Part shown: piece by piece, positions 21,938 through 33,599 of the stretch
Layout of the letters: each line of letters begins with the position of its first letter
Position numbering within the stretch: position 1 is the stretch's first letter
From: Thysanoteuthis rhombus
Lineage: Eukaryota > Mollusca > Cephalopoda > Oegopsida > Thysanoteuthidae
Assembly: GCA_963457665.1 (NCBI GenBank)
Contig: OY735205.1
Span: forward strand, 27,370,191-27,434,190
Reading direction: 5' to 3'
Length of the DNA stretch: 64,000 bases
Made by a program: the position numbers and the translations under genes
The notes under the pieces: generated by a model
Seen by the model: the letters and a program-made list of their open reading frames with translations, nothing else
Databases searched by the model: none
Told to the model about the DNA's origin: nothing

Positions 21938-22290
21938 ACTACTGCCAACAAAGTTGGGAGAGGTATATGTATTCACCTGCATCTGTGTATCCACACAGTA
22001 TGTCCAAAAGTTCTCAATGGATTTTAATGACGTTTTGTGGAAGGGTAGGCAATGGGGTAAGAAAGAACCGGTAAAATTTTGGGGTGGATCTAGGAATATT
22101 CTGTGACTGAAATTTTTGTTTGTTTCCGATTTATTTATATGTAGTCACTCACCTTTGTCATGCAATATCTCTAAAAGCTGTTGATTAATTTTGATGACAT
22201 TTTGTGGAAGGGTGGACCATAGGCTAAAGTAGAATTGATTGAAATTTTAGGATAGGTCGAGGAATCTTTGCTGTTACATCCCCTGCATCT
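21938..22290 (+). mobile_element. CCTCTGCC-family MITE, plus copy with duplicated core
   Basis: Starts 'gactactgccaacaaagttg'. The core 'aaaagttctcaatggatttt', 'gatgacattttgtggaaggg' and 'gggtggatctaggaat' occurs twice, at about 22010-22110 and 22165-22280, a head-to-tail internal duplication. Right TIR not found. Confidence 0.55.
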
Positions 22291-22585
22291 TGGCCGTGTA
22301 CAAACCAATTTTCATTGAGTTTTTTGTGACAATTGCATTGGATGAAGTATGTGTTTTCTGACTGCTTTTTGGTTTGATGACAAGAGAGAAAAAAATTTTA
22401 AAAATTGATCCACCCACTTTGATTTCCTCTCATTAATTTATCTACCATTTACACTTCCCTCCTTCTCCTCCTCCACGCATCATTTGCTCAAAGAAGTAAA
22501 TGCTATTTATACTTTGCTTCTAGTTTTTTTTGTTTTTTTTAATGGTGTCAGCAGCCAGTAATATCAGAACATCCTGACAGTTTTT

Positions 22586-22618
<33 letters not shown>

Positions 22619-22879
22619 GCACAGCCAGCCAGGAGGAAACCATTTGTGATAATTCTTTGGTAAACTTTTATAAAAAAGCCAGAAGAGAACTAAACTGAAA
22701 AGTTACTGTCTTATTTTTGGATGATATTCACTGATATATATGTATATATATATTGTTCTGATGTTGACTGCCTTTTTTATTGGTTATCACCAAACTGAGC
22801 TTTTCATTTCCATTTCTTTAAACTGAAATCAAAACCAATTTATATGTAGGTTTATATCTTTCTTTCTATTCATACTTGC
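22291..22879. other. No gene; (CA)n(TA)n microsatellite at 22586-22618
   Basis: AT-rich, with a compound microsatellite and a short TATG/TA tract near 22735-22753. Confidence 0.5.
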
Positions 22880-22918
<39 letters not shown>

Positions 22919-23075
22919 AGAAAGCTTCACAGCTTTAAACCCTTAATATGTGAAAGAATTTTCTTTAAATTTGTCATTTCAGTCAATTATTTTCAAATAT
23001 TTCATAATGCAATTAATGAAAGATTTTCCAATGTATTTTATACTCCGTACAAAATTAGATATCATAGCACTAAGT
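22880..23075 (+). repeat. Dispersed repeat starting with a TA tract (plus copy)
   Basis: (TA)n 22880-22914, then 'aagcttcacagctttaaacc', 'tcatttcagtcaattatttt', 'agatatcatagcacta'. Matches 35485-35665 in order and, inverted, 10500-10666. Confidence 0.65.
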
Positions 23076-23098
23076 GCGATTTTTTTTTTTCTTGTCGG

Positions 23099-23300
23099 AA
23101 CTCCTATTTTTTCTCTAATATTCTGTGCTGTCTCATGATCTCTCTATGTGACGTTGAGTATGATTCTCTCATGTGCACATTGCATGGTTCTCAGTTTGCG
23201 TGTCAGTCTCTTAGTTGCATGTTTCAGCTCCATAGGTGCATTGGTTGTATACCCTTTTTAAGATTAATGAGATTTTCTTCTTGAAGGTTTAGCTCCTGAG
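23099..23300 (-). mobile_element. RTE-like LINE fragment
   Basis: Matches the middle of the 49388-49985 copy on the same strand: 'ttctgtgctgtctcatgatc', 'catgtgcacattgcatggtt', 'cagctccataggtgcattgg'. It lacks the (GAT)n 3' end and is bounded on the right by a transposase relic. Confidence 0.75.
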
Positions 23301-23334
23301 TTCTACAAAAGCAAGAGTGATAGTGATAAAATTT

Positions 23335-23530
23335 ACCTGCAGTGTTAAAATTCAATGTAGGCACCAGCTTTGGTATGGCTTTAATTGACTTTTGCCAAGA
23401 GACCGGCAGTATATTGGCCATTATGTAATGTGCTCCTCTAGTTGATCCTGAGTTTTTGGTTTGCTGCGGTATGCCTCCTCCTTCATCCACCTCTACTAGA
23501 AGGAGTCACAGGGTTTAAGGTCAGGCCATT
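23335..23530 (-). pseudogene. Mariner-like (DDE) transposase relic with PDLxPxD motif
   Basis: On the minus strand: W-P-D-L-K-P-C-D-S-F, two stops, then RWMKEEAYRSKPKTQDQLEE and HIT, a stop or frameshift, then ILPVSWQKSIKAIP. This is the typical 'PDLxPxDFxLW ... K-x-x-Y-R-x-K-P-x-T-x-x-x-L-E' region around the last catalytic Asp of mariner/Tc1-type transposases, followed by its C-terminus. At least two in-frame stops and one frame change make it a pseudogene. It differs in sequence from the relic at 13393-13600. Confidence 0.7.
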
Positions 23531-23870
23531 TATTTCTAAGATGGAGGCAATTCTCACCCATCCAATATTGAGACTAGTGCAAGTATGAGAAAAAATATTC
23601 TGATTCTGACCAGATTCATGTCACCAAAGCTCTGAATCTTAAAGTAAAAAAAAATCTTTGATTGTAAATAAGACTTATACTACTAATATATTTAAGAACC
23701 ATGAGAAATATGGTTCTGAGCAGTTTGAGTCGGGGGGGGGGATACAGAATAAGTTTATTTGGTTAGAATTGACCTTCTGCCAAATGGTAAAGCCTCTGGT
23801 AGCCTGACCATAGAGCAGCTGCGTACATATGCAGGCTTCCCATGATAAAAGGGATAGAAAATTGTCTTGT
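23531..23870. other. No gene or recognisable element seen
   Basis: Includes a run of nine G near 23733. Confidence 0.45.
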
Positions 23871-24400
23871 CGTCATCATCCGCCTTTTAGCATTCATCAG
23901 TGGATAAAGACCTTCCCAAAGATTCACCAGACCTCCCCATCATGGTAGATACATAGCCAGTCTTGTCTGAACTTATTTAGTTCATCCTGCAATCTAACTT
24001 TCCGTCAGCCACAATTTTACGGATGATTAATGGGATTTTCTTCTTCTTCAAGGTCTAGCTTGTTCAACCAAAAGCTAACCAACCTAGTGTGATTCTTCAC
24101 TCGATTTCTTCTTCTTTTGGGATTTTCATGGTGATTTCGTCTCATAGATGTAGTAGTCTACCTCCCTTAGCTCTGCAATGTTCCAATTTGATCGTTGTGT
24201 CTTTGTCTTCAACATGTTTGTTGTACATGACATTTGTTTTGCTTGAGTTAATGTGGAGGCCAGCTGTCTTGCTTTCTTCATCTAGTTTATCTAGATTTAT
24301 ATGGAGATCATGAAGGTTCCCAGCAAAGAGGATGATGTGATCAGCAAATCTGAGGTTACTTAGGTATTCACCATCTATTCTGAATCCTTTGTGATTTCAT
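23871..24400 (-). mobile_element. RTE-like LINE fragment with reverse-transcriptase core, internal deletion
   Basis: Minus strand. The (GAT)n end and 3' part (23871-24003) are joined by an internal deletion to the RT palm and thumb (24004-24400). The minus frame reads G-E-Y-L-S-N-L-R-F-A-D-H-I-I-L-F, where RTs have F-A-D-D, so one catalytic Asp is changed to His. Then come D-K-L-D-E-E-S-K-T-A-G-L-H-I-N and K-T-N-V-M-Y. Dead copy. Confidence 0.85.
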
Positions 24401-25221
24401 CTCAAGGCAGGCCATGTTTCTCAGCTAGTGCTTATCCTTTTTCTCATCTCCCCTGTTTACTGCTGGCGGTAGACTGATAGTCTGGGTTGTTGAGATGAAA
24501 CGCAATCAACATTAAGATTGAAGACGTACTAGTCAAAAGATTAATAAAAGTCTTCCATGATTCATCAAATAAAAAGGATAAATAAAGATATATTGGTATA
24601 TAGATAATTTCAAATTAGATCACACTCAAATTAAATGTTGCATTATAGAACTTTGTGAGTATTTTAATCCATCCAAGATAGTCCCTGTACAATACAAGAA
24701 GCAACAAGAATGTAACTTTTGTCTTTCATACAGAGAATTGTGATTATTCATCAAGTGATACAGGGTTAGGGTTATCCGTTGATTGGAGCAATTTTACAGC
24801 TAATAGATGATGTTTTTACATTGCCTCACATTACTGCTTGTATTTTAACATGATCTCATCTAAGATGTACATGTAAAACTAAAGAAACCCGCATTTTAAT
24901 AGTTTTGGCTGAAGAAAATTGCAAGTTTGACGATGATATGCAATCTTTAAAAGGTTTCTCTATCATGGAAGGTTCAAGTAATCAAATAGTTGATGGCAGT
25001 GGCAGTTGGATCCCTTTAAGCAAGTAAGACAGTCTATCTTGGACATTAGGTTTGCATCCTGGCTCTTTAAACATCCACAATTGCAACATAAAATGATTGA
25101 GTCTTCATATTTGAGAAATGGAGGCAAAATTCATAGACCCCTGTGTTTTATGACACAGAAACCAGCTTTCTTTTGTTTTAGAGCAAATCATACATTGGTA
25201 TACATGTGTATACATATTATG
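24401..25221. other. No gene or recognisable element seen
   Basis: AT-rich sequence. An 80-codon frame (25006-25248) ends in the microsatellite and lacks recognisable motifs. Confidence 0.45.
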
Positions 25222-25268
25222 TACATATACATATATATATATATATAATGTGTGTGTGTGTGTGTATG
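25222..25268. repeat. (TA)n(TG)n microsatellite
   Basis: TACATA, TA and TG tracts in order. Confidence 0.95.
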
Positions 25269-25335
25269 TTTGTAGTTTTTTGAATCTGACATCTGCAGCT
25301 GTAGTATCCAATGGTAACAAACTCCATGAAGATCA
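25269..25335 (+). repeat. Short dispersed block, copy 1
   Basis: 'ctgacatctgcagctgtagt', 'atccaatggtaaca' recurs as 'gtgacatctgcagctgtggc', 'acccaatcatgaca' at 25943-25985. Confidence 0.5.
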
Positions 25336-25939
25336 GTATGAAACCCCCTCCCTCTACGCATGGTCAGCCATACAAAATTTGAAAACGTCTCCATTTTCCA
25401 TAAACCTAATTTTTAGGGTGTGATTTGTTCATCTTTGTACTCTCTGCCACGACTGCATGGAATACTGTGCACACAGTTCCTTGTCATTTTTCTTAAACTG
25501 GGAGTTTTATTTTGTTGTAGTAACAGTTTAGAATGGGACCACTTATGAATGAATGATGCAGTACTGACTACTTATTCTCCCCTGACCACTTATTCCCCAG
25601 ATGCTAGTCTGAAAATATCATGGAACTATTATGAGATGAATGAAATAACTGAAATAACAAAGATTAGAACACAAGTTGGAATGAATTATAAGATAAGTGA
25701 AAAGAAAAACTTGCATGCCCAACCGAAAACTTACATTTTCTATTTTCTCGAAGCATCCAAGTGACCAATGATGAATGTGCAATGTGCAGGCAAAAAATCT
25801 AATATCTCCTTGCAATATAGTGTGTTCTTTAACCAAAAAGTTATTTTTAAGAGGAGGAGAAAAAGGTGCTGAGTCAGTCCATGTTTTGTTTGCTTTGCTA
25901 GACCTACTTTTATGATGGGGTCTGCCTCATTCTACTGTT

Positions 25940-26005
25940 GTTGATTTGTGTGTGACATCTGCAGCTGTGGCACCCAATCATGACATGTCAGTTCCATGTA
26001 TCTGT
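25940..26005 (+). repeat. Short dispersed block, copy 2
   Basis: See 25269-25335. The two copies are in the same orientation about 670 bp apart. Confidence 0.5.
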
Positions 26006-27031
26006 TTCATGACATTTTCTTGTCCTTCACTGTCTCTTCCCTTACCCCCAGGGAAGAATTGGCAATATCTTTTGCAAACCATTACTTGATGATCTAGTAC
26101 AGACTAGAACATTCTGACCCAAAACAGTCCAATATATTCTTGTCGGCCATCCCCAATGTCCTTTCCCATTTTTTTTTTCTTTTATGTATTTCTGTTTGTC
26201 AGCCATCTTTTTTTTTCTTTTTTTTTTTCTTTTTTTTTTTGTGCAAAACCCCCCCAAAAAACACTCTCCGAAAACTTCCCGCTAAATTAGTCTTACAAAT
26301 TTTAACCACACTGCATCAGGCAAATCATTTTCCCCTCGCTTTTTGGGGTTCAGTTCTAAACAGTTGCACAATTTCTCCTCCATAATTCTGGAAACCAAAC
26401 ATATTTTTCCATGGAGATAAATGTTCAGCTTCTTTACTAAAAAGTGAAAACTTCTGAACTATTTTCTGTTAGTGCTTAAAAAATGGAAAATATGCAAGTA
26501 ATTTCTTTGTCTATCCCCATCTCATTTAGCACTGAGCAGATAAACTCTTAATATTACTTATAGTTTCAATCAATCTCTCTCACCGTGAATGTTTACAAGT
26601 TTCATTGTGGAGACATAGCCATTCCTCAACAATTGATTTGAAATGTCTGGCCTATTTACAGTGTCTCTATTACCATTCCTAATTCTGAAGAGTGTCAGGT
26701 CCCAAGGGTTTCTGATAAAAGATTGCATACCAGGAGTTATTTGCTGAGCTCAGCTTTGCTTAGCATGGCTCAAGGCAAGAGGATTGGCTTCAACTGAGAT
26801 CATTTGTGAGATAAGTTAGCAACCCATTGCATTATTTTGTGTTTTGGTTCAGCTAGTCTGAAATTTCCATCTGCTGTCTGACTTTCTATCCATATTTGCA
26901 GCTGAAATGTTCATGTTTACTATTTCGGGACTGGAAGCCAATTTTCATTTGATAAATTCCTGGAAAAAGTTAAGTTCTTATCCTGAACTTTGCTATTACT
27001 ATAGATGGAAATATTATTCTAATTGATTAAT
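26006..27031. other. No gene; T-rich tract at 26206-26240
   Basis: The 71- and 81-codon frames here are T-run artefacts. Confidence 0.45.
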
Positions 27032-27353
27032 TACCTCTGCTAATGAAGTTGAAGTATATGTATTCAGTCGCATCTTTCCGTCTTTTGGTCTGTCCACACA
27101 ATATTCCAAAAGTGAATTCAATCAAATTCTATGGAAAAGTGGCCAATGCACTACAGAAGTGGAATTATTTTTTGATTGAGAGATATTTCCAATCGTGTTT
27201 TATTCTGAACATTTGTGCAGCCACTCATGACTGTACTCACGATATCTCCAAATGTTCTCAATTAGATTTTGTAGATAGGTGGGAATAGGCTATCAATTGA
27301 ACAATTGAATTTTTGAGCGGATCCATACAAAATCACTTTCACTGACAGAGGTA
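27032..27353 (+). mobile_element. CCTCTGCC-family MITE, both ends present
   Basis: Left end TACCTCTGCTAATGAAGTTG, right end TGACAGAGGTA (27343-27353): inverted ends with TA at both tips. The interior has 'tctgtccacacaatattcc', 'ttctatggaaaagtgg' and 'agcggatccat', the family signature. Confidence 0.65.
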
Positions 27354-28114
27354 TGCATAGCCTGAGTGCTTTCTAGTTTATTTAGTTTTCATTATGAAAT
27401 TTCAGAAGAGCTGTTTAGCTTAACTGAAATGTTTTGGAATTGAATGTCACCTGGAAGTACCATTACAATGGAAAATAGCCAATGTCTGGATTACAAGCTG
27501 AACACTGCTTACAACAAATCTTTGCTCTGATTGATTCGTCGAAAGATTACCTGAGAAAGAACACGGCAAAATGTTGTAAAGGTGGGTGGTGGTTTATGCA
27601 GGTAGAAAAAAAAAAAACATTGGATATAAAGAACTGCTTGGTTCAGAATCTCTGACAAAAAATGGATGAGTTTGTAAAGGACAGGAATATAAATAATCTC
27701 TTCATAGCCAAATATCAGAGTATGCATCTCTCTTTATTTATTTAAAGATCAATTCATATAATTGCATCGAACATTTAATTAATATTGAGTCTATGAGTGA
27801 CATTTAATTAATTAGAACAATTAAGTAGACATCTTCTGGCTTTGGTCTGAACTCTTCAGATTTTTTTTTTTTTGTTGAATTAATTCAATCAAAATGAACG
27901 ATATTCTTGATTTGTCTAAATGAATACAAATATCTTTTATTCTGTTCATTGATTTACTCTTCCGATTTCAATGTTACAAGAAACCTTATTTCAAGTTTTC
28001 TCTTTATAATAAACATTCTGGTATCTTTATTGGGTTAATTTGAACAATATTGGATCCTATTTTAAGAAACATCACTGTTTTAAAGAATAACTTCAACCTG
28101 TTATCACAGTTTAT
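27354..28114. other. No gene or recognisable element seen
   Basis: AT-rich. 27355-27385 ('gcatagcctgagtgctttct') resembles sequence that follows another copy of the family at 34008-34028. Confidence 0.4.
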
Positions 28115-28500
28115 ATTTGAACAACCATAGCAGCAAAATTGGAGGTAATGTAAAAAATTTCTATCAAAGGATGCATATGCTTAGGATAAATGATATATGT
28201 GACATCACCTGCGTTTTCTACCGGAGTAAAAGAAACCTCTAGAGTCTGGAGATTCTAGATGTTATTAAAATAAAACGTCAAAAGGAGTCTGCAAAAGGGT
28301 TAAAGAAGCTTTTTTCTCTCAAATAATAAAAGAGCATGTTTAGAAAGGATCTAGTGGACTACTGATGCCAAATTTCCAAGTCTATAAACAAATTTTTCAT
28401 GCCAGGGAACGCTGGAAACATAAACATATTTACATATAAAGAGACAGAACCCTTCGCCAACTTTGCTGGCTACGATCGTTCAATTCAGAGTGTATTCTTA
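28115..28500. repeat. Second copy of the 2530-3030 family
   Basis: See 2530-3030. Homology includes 'aaaggatctagtggactac' and 'gctggctacgatcgttcaat'. Confidence 0.55.
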
Positions 28501-28597
28501 CAATCAACTCACGAACATATTTCAAAAGAAATATAAGTTCGTGTAATATCTAAACAGCATCCTTGTTGAAATTTAAAGTTCAGTGGAAGTGTCATAT

Positions 28598-28680
28598 ACC
28601 CAACGGACAGGCTGAGTGGCAATGATTCATACTTTCCCCATTATGATGAGTGGTTTGAACTACAGAGTAATAATTCTTTG
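28598..28680 (+). mobile_element. tRNA-like SINE head
   Basis: Box A 'aggctgagtggcaatgattc' (28609 on) and box B-like 'agtggtttgaactac' about 41 bp later. No conserved tail identified. Confidence 0.5.
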
Positions 28681-29689
28681 AAGCACCGTGGGTTAAATTT
28701 CATCCTACTTGTTGGCATCTGCGTGGTGGGTCATTCATAATGCCATCTTTTTTTTTTTTTCCAATCTTTATATATCCAAGAACGCAGAGGCTTATACTCC
28801 GTCCATCCTTACATCTAGTACCCAGATAGAACTACTCCACCAGCTGTTGATAAACAGGAGGAAAATGAAATGTGCCTCAAAGAGTTATTAAAACTCCTAT
28901 CATGAGTACTCGATGATATAACAGTTATATTATTCATTAGGAGAAGTAGTACTAACTATTGAAGAGACAAGAAAAGGAGAGACTGTTCAAAACCTACGAC
29001 ATTGTTCACAATTTTTTTGTTAGCATTTAGCAACATTTGTTTCTGTTATAAAACTGTATCGAATTAATTTAAAAAAATAAAGTAAAGCTGTTGAGAGATT
29101 GAAAAAAAGACTGAAAAGGGACAGTGACTTGTTTTCTCTAGCTTCAATACATTTTGTTTTAAGTCTGTCTTTATTTGTGTTCCCTATAAGTCGTAGGTCA
29201 ATGATGACAAGTTTAAAAATGTTTTAGCTTCCTAAATTAAGCCTTTCCTCACTTCACATTCATTTTTCATTTCGAGATTTCATTAAAAAAAACAAAAATC
29301 TAATGACCTAGTGTGACGTGAAAAAAGGTGGAAAATTCTTCTCTCTTTATTTATTCTTCAATTCTTATAACCAATTCAAATTTTGTCTGAACAAAAAATT
29401 TTTTTGGCTTTTATAGGACTGTCGAAATTCGTCACAGTTAAAAACAGTGTTACCATAGCAACATGAAGTACACTAACAATCTAATGGCTGATTAGTGTTA
29501 CTCAGTAAGTAAAGGAAATGGGAAGAAATAATTTATCTGCCAACCAATACAATTTTTCTATCAGGTTGTTTAACGTGAAATATCATTTCTTATATTTTTT
29601 TCAACATCATAGAGAGCAATGCATAAAGTGAAAGATTTACTTATGCAATTGCATTTTTTTGTTGATGTAAAAGGAACGGACCTGGTGGT
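28681..29689. other. No gene or recognisable element seen
   Basis: AT-rich sequence. Confidence 0.45.
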
Positions 29690-30060
29690 TATTCACTCAA
29701 TAGAAACCGTTATGTGGCCTATGTCTTTCGACAGCATGTCATGTGGGTGGTGATCAATTAAAAATTTGAAAGGGGTATCTATGAATAAGTATCTCATCTC
29801 GACTTCTTTTGTGGGGGAATAGTGATAATCAAAAACATCTTAATTGTCAAAAAATATAAACTGAGGGATCAGTTTTGCATAAACATAGATTACCGATTGA
29901 TCCCCTAGCTACGAAAAACCTACTTTGACAAGGATTTTAGAAAAAAAATCAATAAAAAAGGCTTTTTCAGGCCTAATAATATGTGTTTAAATTTTCAGCC
30001 TTCTAGCTCCATTGGCCTGTAGGGGTGATACATATATAGTCACCCAGCCGAACCAGCTTT
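29690..30060 (+). repeat. Large dispersed repeat family, copy 2
   Basis: 'gtgatcaattaaaaatttg', 'atgaataagtatctcatctc' and the following blocks parallel 44640-44700. It ends 'ctgtaggggtgatacat...agtcaccca', comparable to 'cgttggggtgatacagacgtag' at 45656-45677. Confidence 0.45.
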
Positions 30061-30939
30061 AAAACTGATAGAGACCTATGTTGGCAGTTTTTTTGTGGAC
30101 GTAGTTCATTTTGATTTGAAGCTTTCTAGCCCTTAACAGTAATGTTGTCCACTCAAGAAATTAAACTAATTTTCAAGTACAATTTCTAATTAGTAAATAA
30201 TGCTGCTCAAGCTGCTGATAACGTCAACATAGCATTTTGAATAAACACTACCTGTTCTTTGTGAAGAATTACTCACAATGATCCATTTTATATCAAAACA
30301 ATAAGAATGGATTTTTCAGGAACCGAAGGAAATGCTCCATGATAGTGCCAGGCCCCACACCTCTCAACTGTCTAAATAAAGAAAATTAGAATATGAAGTC
30401 TTGCAGCAGCATACATATCTACTTGACATTTCTCCAACAAATTAACAAAAGCATTTTGAATTTCATATCCATAATAAAAAGGTTCAATAATATAAAAAGA
30501 AGCCATAATTTTTGCTCTCACTGAATTTGTGGCTACTAAACGTACATAATTTTGTAGTAATGGCATATTATCATTAGGGAACCATTCAAAAATGTTATTG
30601 CTCCAAATTGGTCATACATTGATTGGATATTTACCATTTTTTATTGTTTATATCATCCTATATGTTTACTATTCAAAAAAGTGCATATGTAACTACTAAC
30701 TGCCGAATATTTCATTTATAACGCTGGCCATATGACATATGATTACGGCCTTCTTGTAGATGGGAAACACTTACTTTTCTCGTTATTCACATCAAGTTTA
30801 TAAAACATCATTATCACTATTTATAGGATATATAATTCGTAGATCTATATCAGTTATAGTTGATTCCCCTCATTCCAACATTCAGAATGACTTTACCAGT
30901 AGCAGACTTTGAACTCTGCTACTTAAGCTTTTTTCTCTA
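30061..30939. other. No gene or recognisable element seen
   Basis: AT-rich sequence. Confidence 0.45.
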
Positions 30940-30944
30940 TTTTT

Positions 30945-31300
30945 TGGTTGTCTACCTCTTCGTCCACAGAAAGACCGTTTCCCTTTTTAATAGCTATTAT
31001 ATTTTCTACTTGGCTTGAATATCTCGCTACTGGGTCAGTTTCTAGTGGTGGTCTTTCTTGTCTCTTTGGGGGTATTCTAGTTCAATCTATGCTGAAGAGA
31101 TTTAATACATTTCTCCAGACATTAGTGCGGCCAGTATCCATCCCTCTCGGAATGGTTACGCCCAAACATGAAATCTATCCTGACAGTTTTGCTCTCCTGT
31201 CTACTATAAAGCACTTTATGACGGATGATAGAACACGTCTATGGTCAAATTGAAACCCAGAATATTGGATGCACTGAATCTATCAGTTATTCCCAAATAT
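30945..31300 (-). pseudogene. Possible degraded coding sequence, unknown family
   Basis: The minus strand reads as protein-like sequence with two stops and one frame change: K-Y-L-G-I-T-D-R-F-S-A-S-N-I-L, then D-H-R-R-V-L-S-S-V-I-K-C-F-I-V-D-R-R-A-K, stop, I-S-C-L-G-V-T-I-P-R-G-M-D-T-G-R-T-N-V, stop, then E-R-P-P-L-E-T-D-P-V-A-R-Y-S-S-Q-V-E and K-K-G-N-G-L-S-V-D-E-E. Composition is hydrophilic and unlike random AT-rich DNA. The plus-strand 101-codon frame across it is probably its shadow. A transposon-encoded protein is the likeliest source, but I do not recognise it. Confidence 0.35.
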
Positions 31301-31385
31301 TTGATTGATTATTCTTTTGCTGTGTATATGCATAACGAAAGCTGAAAAGGCCAAACCAACAAAAAACTAGGAAGCATTCAGTGCA

Positions 31386-31787
31386 TACCTCTGCCAACAC
31401 TGTACACTAGCCGAGAACTGGATGAAAAGGTAGCTACAGAGTAGGGGAGGTATCTGTAAGTTTCGATTTTTCAATCAAAAACGTTTTCTGGATCCGTCCC
31501 CAAATTCGACCAATTCTTCCTGTGCCAATGGCCCATCATTCGACAAATGTCGTTAAAATTAATTCAGAACTTTCGGATATATTGTGAGGAAAGACAGACA
31601 CGAGTGAATACATGTACAGATGAAGCTTCTATTTGGTTCGGTCTTACTTCAAAGTGGGAACAGACGAAGTAGGAGCTTTACTAGTTATTGTTTTGGACTA
31701 AGCTCCCAGATTGTCCATTCTTTCAGACTGAATCTGTGCAAAATAGGAACTTCGCTTTTGTCTCTTCCAAATCCGTTGGCAGAGGTA
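31386..31787 (-). mobile_element. Complete CCTCTGCC-family MITE with perfect 13-bp TIRs
   Basis: TACCTCTGCCAAC (31386-31398) and GTTGGCAGAGGTA (31775-31787) are perfect inverted repeats. The terminal TA may be the target-site duplication, as in Tc1/mariner-type insertions. At 402 bp with no coding frame, it is non-autonomous. The interior shares 'ctggatccgtccccaaattc' and 'attcttcctgtgccaatggc' with 2253-2504 and 48046-48351. This is the best-preserved copy of at least seven in the window. Confidence 0.8.
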
Positions 31788-32822
31788 AGCAAAGAAAGTA
31801 TATACGACATTTTTGCCATCTTGAGATCATCTTAGAGGTTTTCTTTTGTCTCATAAGTATCTTGTATAGGAAACAAACTAATTTTTTCTCATAGCATTTT
31901 GATGATGATGATGTTAATAAACACTTGAATGATTCTGACATGAATATTTCTACAATTACAAGGTCATAGTGTCATATCTATTTTTTTTTTCTTGCAAGGA
32001 AGGAATTGGTATATTTATCTTTTTTTTTCTAAATTATCGTCAGTGATAATTAATTATAGAACATTCATTTTTCATTGATATAAAGGTTTAGTCATTAGGT
32101 TATCATTAAAAAAAGCTGCAGATATTTTGAATCTGCCCCTCTTTAACTCTTCCTCGTCCTGCAAAGGAAAGTCTAGTGGTAATTAGCACACACAACTTAC
32201 TTTAACTGAACATTTCAGATGTGATTCGTTATTCAGGAGTTTTAGGTTGTCCAACAGTTAGCAGGATGGGAGATGAAATCGATTGACTTCAAACTCTGGT
32301 TGAAACCATATGCGTCCCTTTCGTACAAATGTCATTGGGAAAGGCGTAACTCCAACCAGTAACGCCCCAGTTATGGGTAGATATCAGGGCAGACTATGCA
32401 CTTTAGCCATGGTTTGCAACCAGTCCAAGAAATAGACAACATCGAATCCAAACCAGGAATGTCTAACCCCGCATCTAGCGCCGTTAGATACAAGCAAAGG
32501 ATAGGGTGGGATAACGTGTTCCTATAACGGGAATTTGGTGAAACTCTGACGGGCCTGGCAAGCCGGAAGTGGATTTAAATAGATTGATCAAAAGCGAATA
32601 AAAAAAGCGGACGGACGGAATAACCTGACCGCTGTCTCTATTCCTCACGGCACCTTGAGTACAAGCTGAAGTGTTAGAGAAAATTTTTCTGGTAAACAAA
32701 AAGACCAATTAAGCTTTCAAAATAAATTTTCTGAAAATGTTTGATCATGCAAACACAATGACAAGAAAAATACATCAGTTGTGAGAAAACAGCACAAATA
32801 TCATCCACTCTTGTGTACTGAT
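31788..32822. other. No gene; 32240-32650 is less AT-rich than its surroundings
   Basis: The 32240-32650 stretch is noticeably richer in G+C and CpG than its neighbours but has no frame or motif I recognise. It may be a relic of an unrecognised element. Confidence 0.35.
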
Positions 32823-33000
32823 TGACCTCTGCCAGCATTGTTGGACAGTTATAGATATTCGGTCAAATCTTTCCGTCTGTCGACAAAATATCTCCGAAAG
32901 TACTCATTGGGGTAAGGAAGAAGTGGCTCAATCTGGGGGGCACATTCATTCACAATTAAATCCTCTGAAAGTGGCGTTAGCATTGCTATGCACTCTGTGT
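32823..33000 (+). mobile_element. CCTCTGCC-family MITE, partial
   Basis: 'tgacctctgccagcattgtt', 'ctgtcgacaaaatatctccg', then a short remnant of the core. Right end not clear. Confidence 0.5.
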
Positions 33001-33599
33001 GCAACTTAATTTTACAGAAGCATTTGGGGTTTCTTTACGTTTTCGTTTTTTTTTTTTTTTCTTCCTTGAAAAATATTCAAAATGGACGTACTTTATGTAA
33101 GTGGAATAACTTGATGTCTGTCCAAAAATATTGTTACCTCTATTTTGTCATTTAATGACATTAGTAGCGCCTAGTTTTAACTAACTTATCAAAAGATTGC
33201 TTTCGATTATATTAAGACAGCAGTCATATTAACATGCATGTCAGAATTTGTTATTGATTCAACATTTTGGACGCACTTTGCATTTTCATTATAAGAATCT
33301 ATTGATGCAACGCAAGCACAAAAAGAGATATGTGCAGTTTATGTCGAAGGTACTGTGGATTATCGAACGTGTCAAATGTGATTTGTGAAGCTTCATGAAG
33401 ATTTCTTACTGAAATCTGAAACCATTATTAGGTAGACCCGTTAAGGTTGATATCGATCAAATCAAGATATTACTTGAGAATATTCAATATTATGGGATGC
33501 GGTAGAAAGCTAATATACTCAAAATGTCTACATCAAACGTTCAAATTCATTTCCATGAACTTGGTTATGTTAGCCTCTTTGATGTGTGGCTTCCACACA

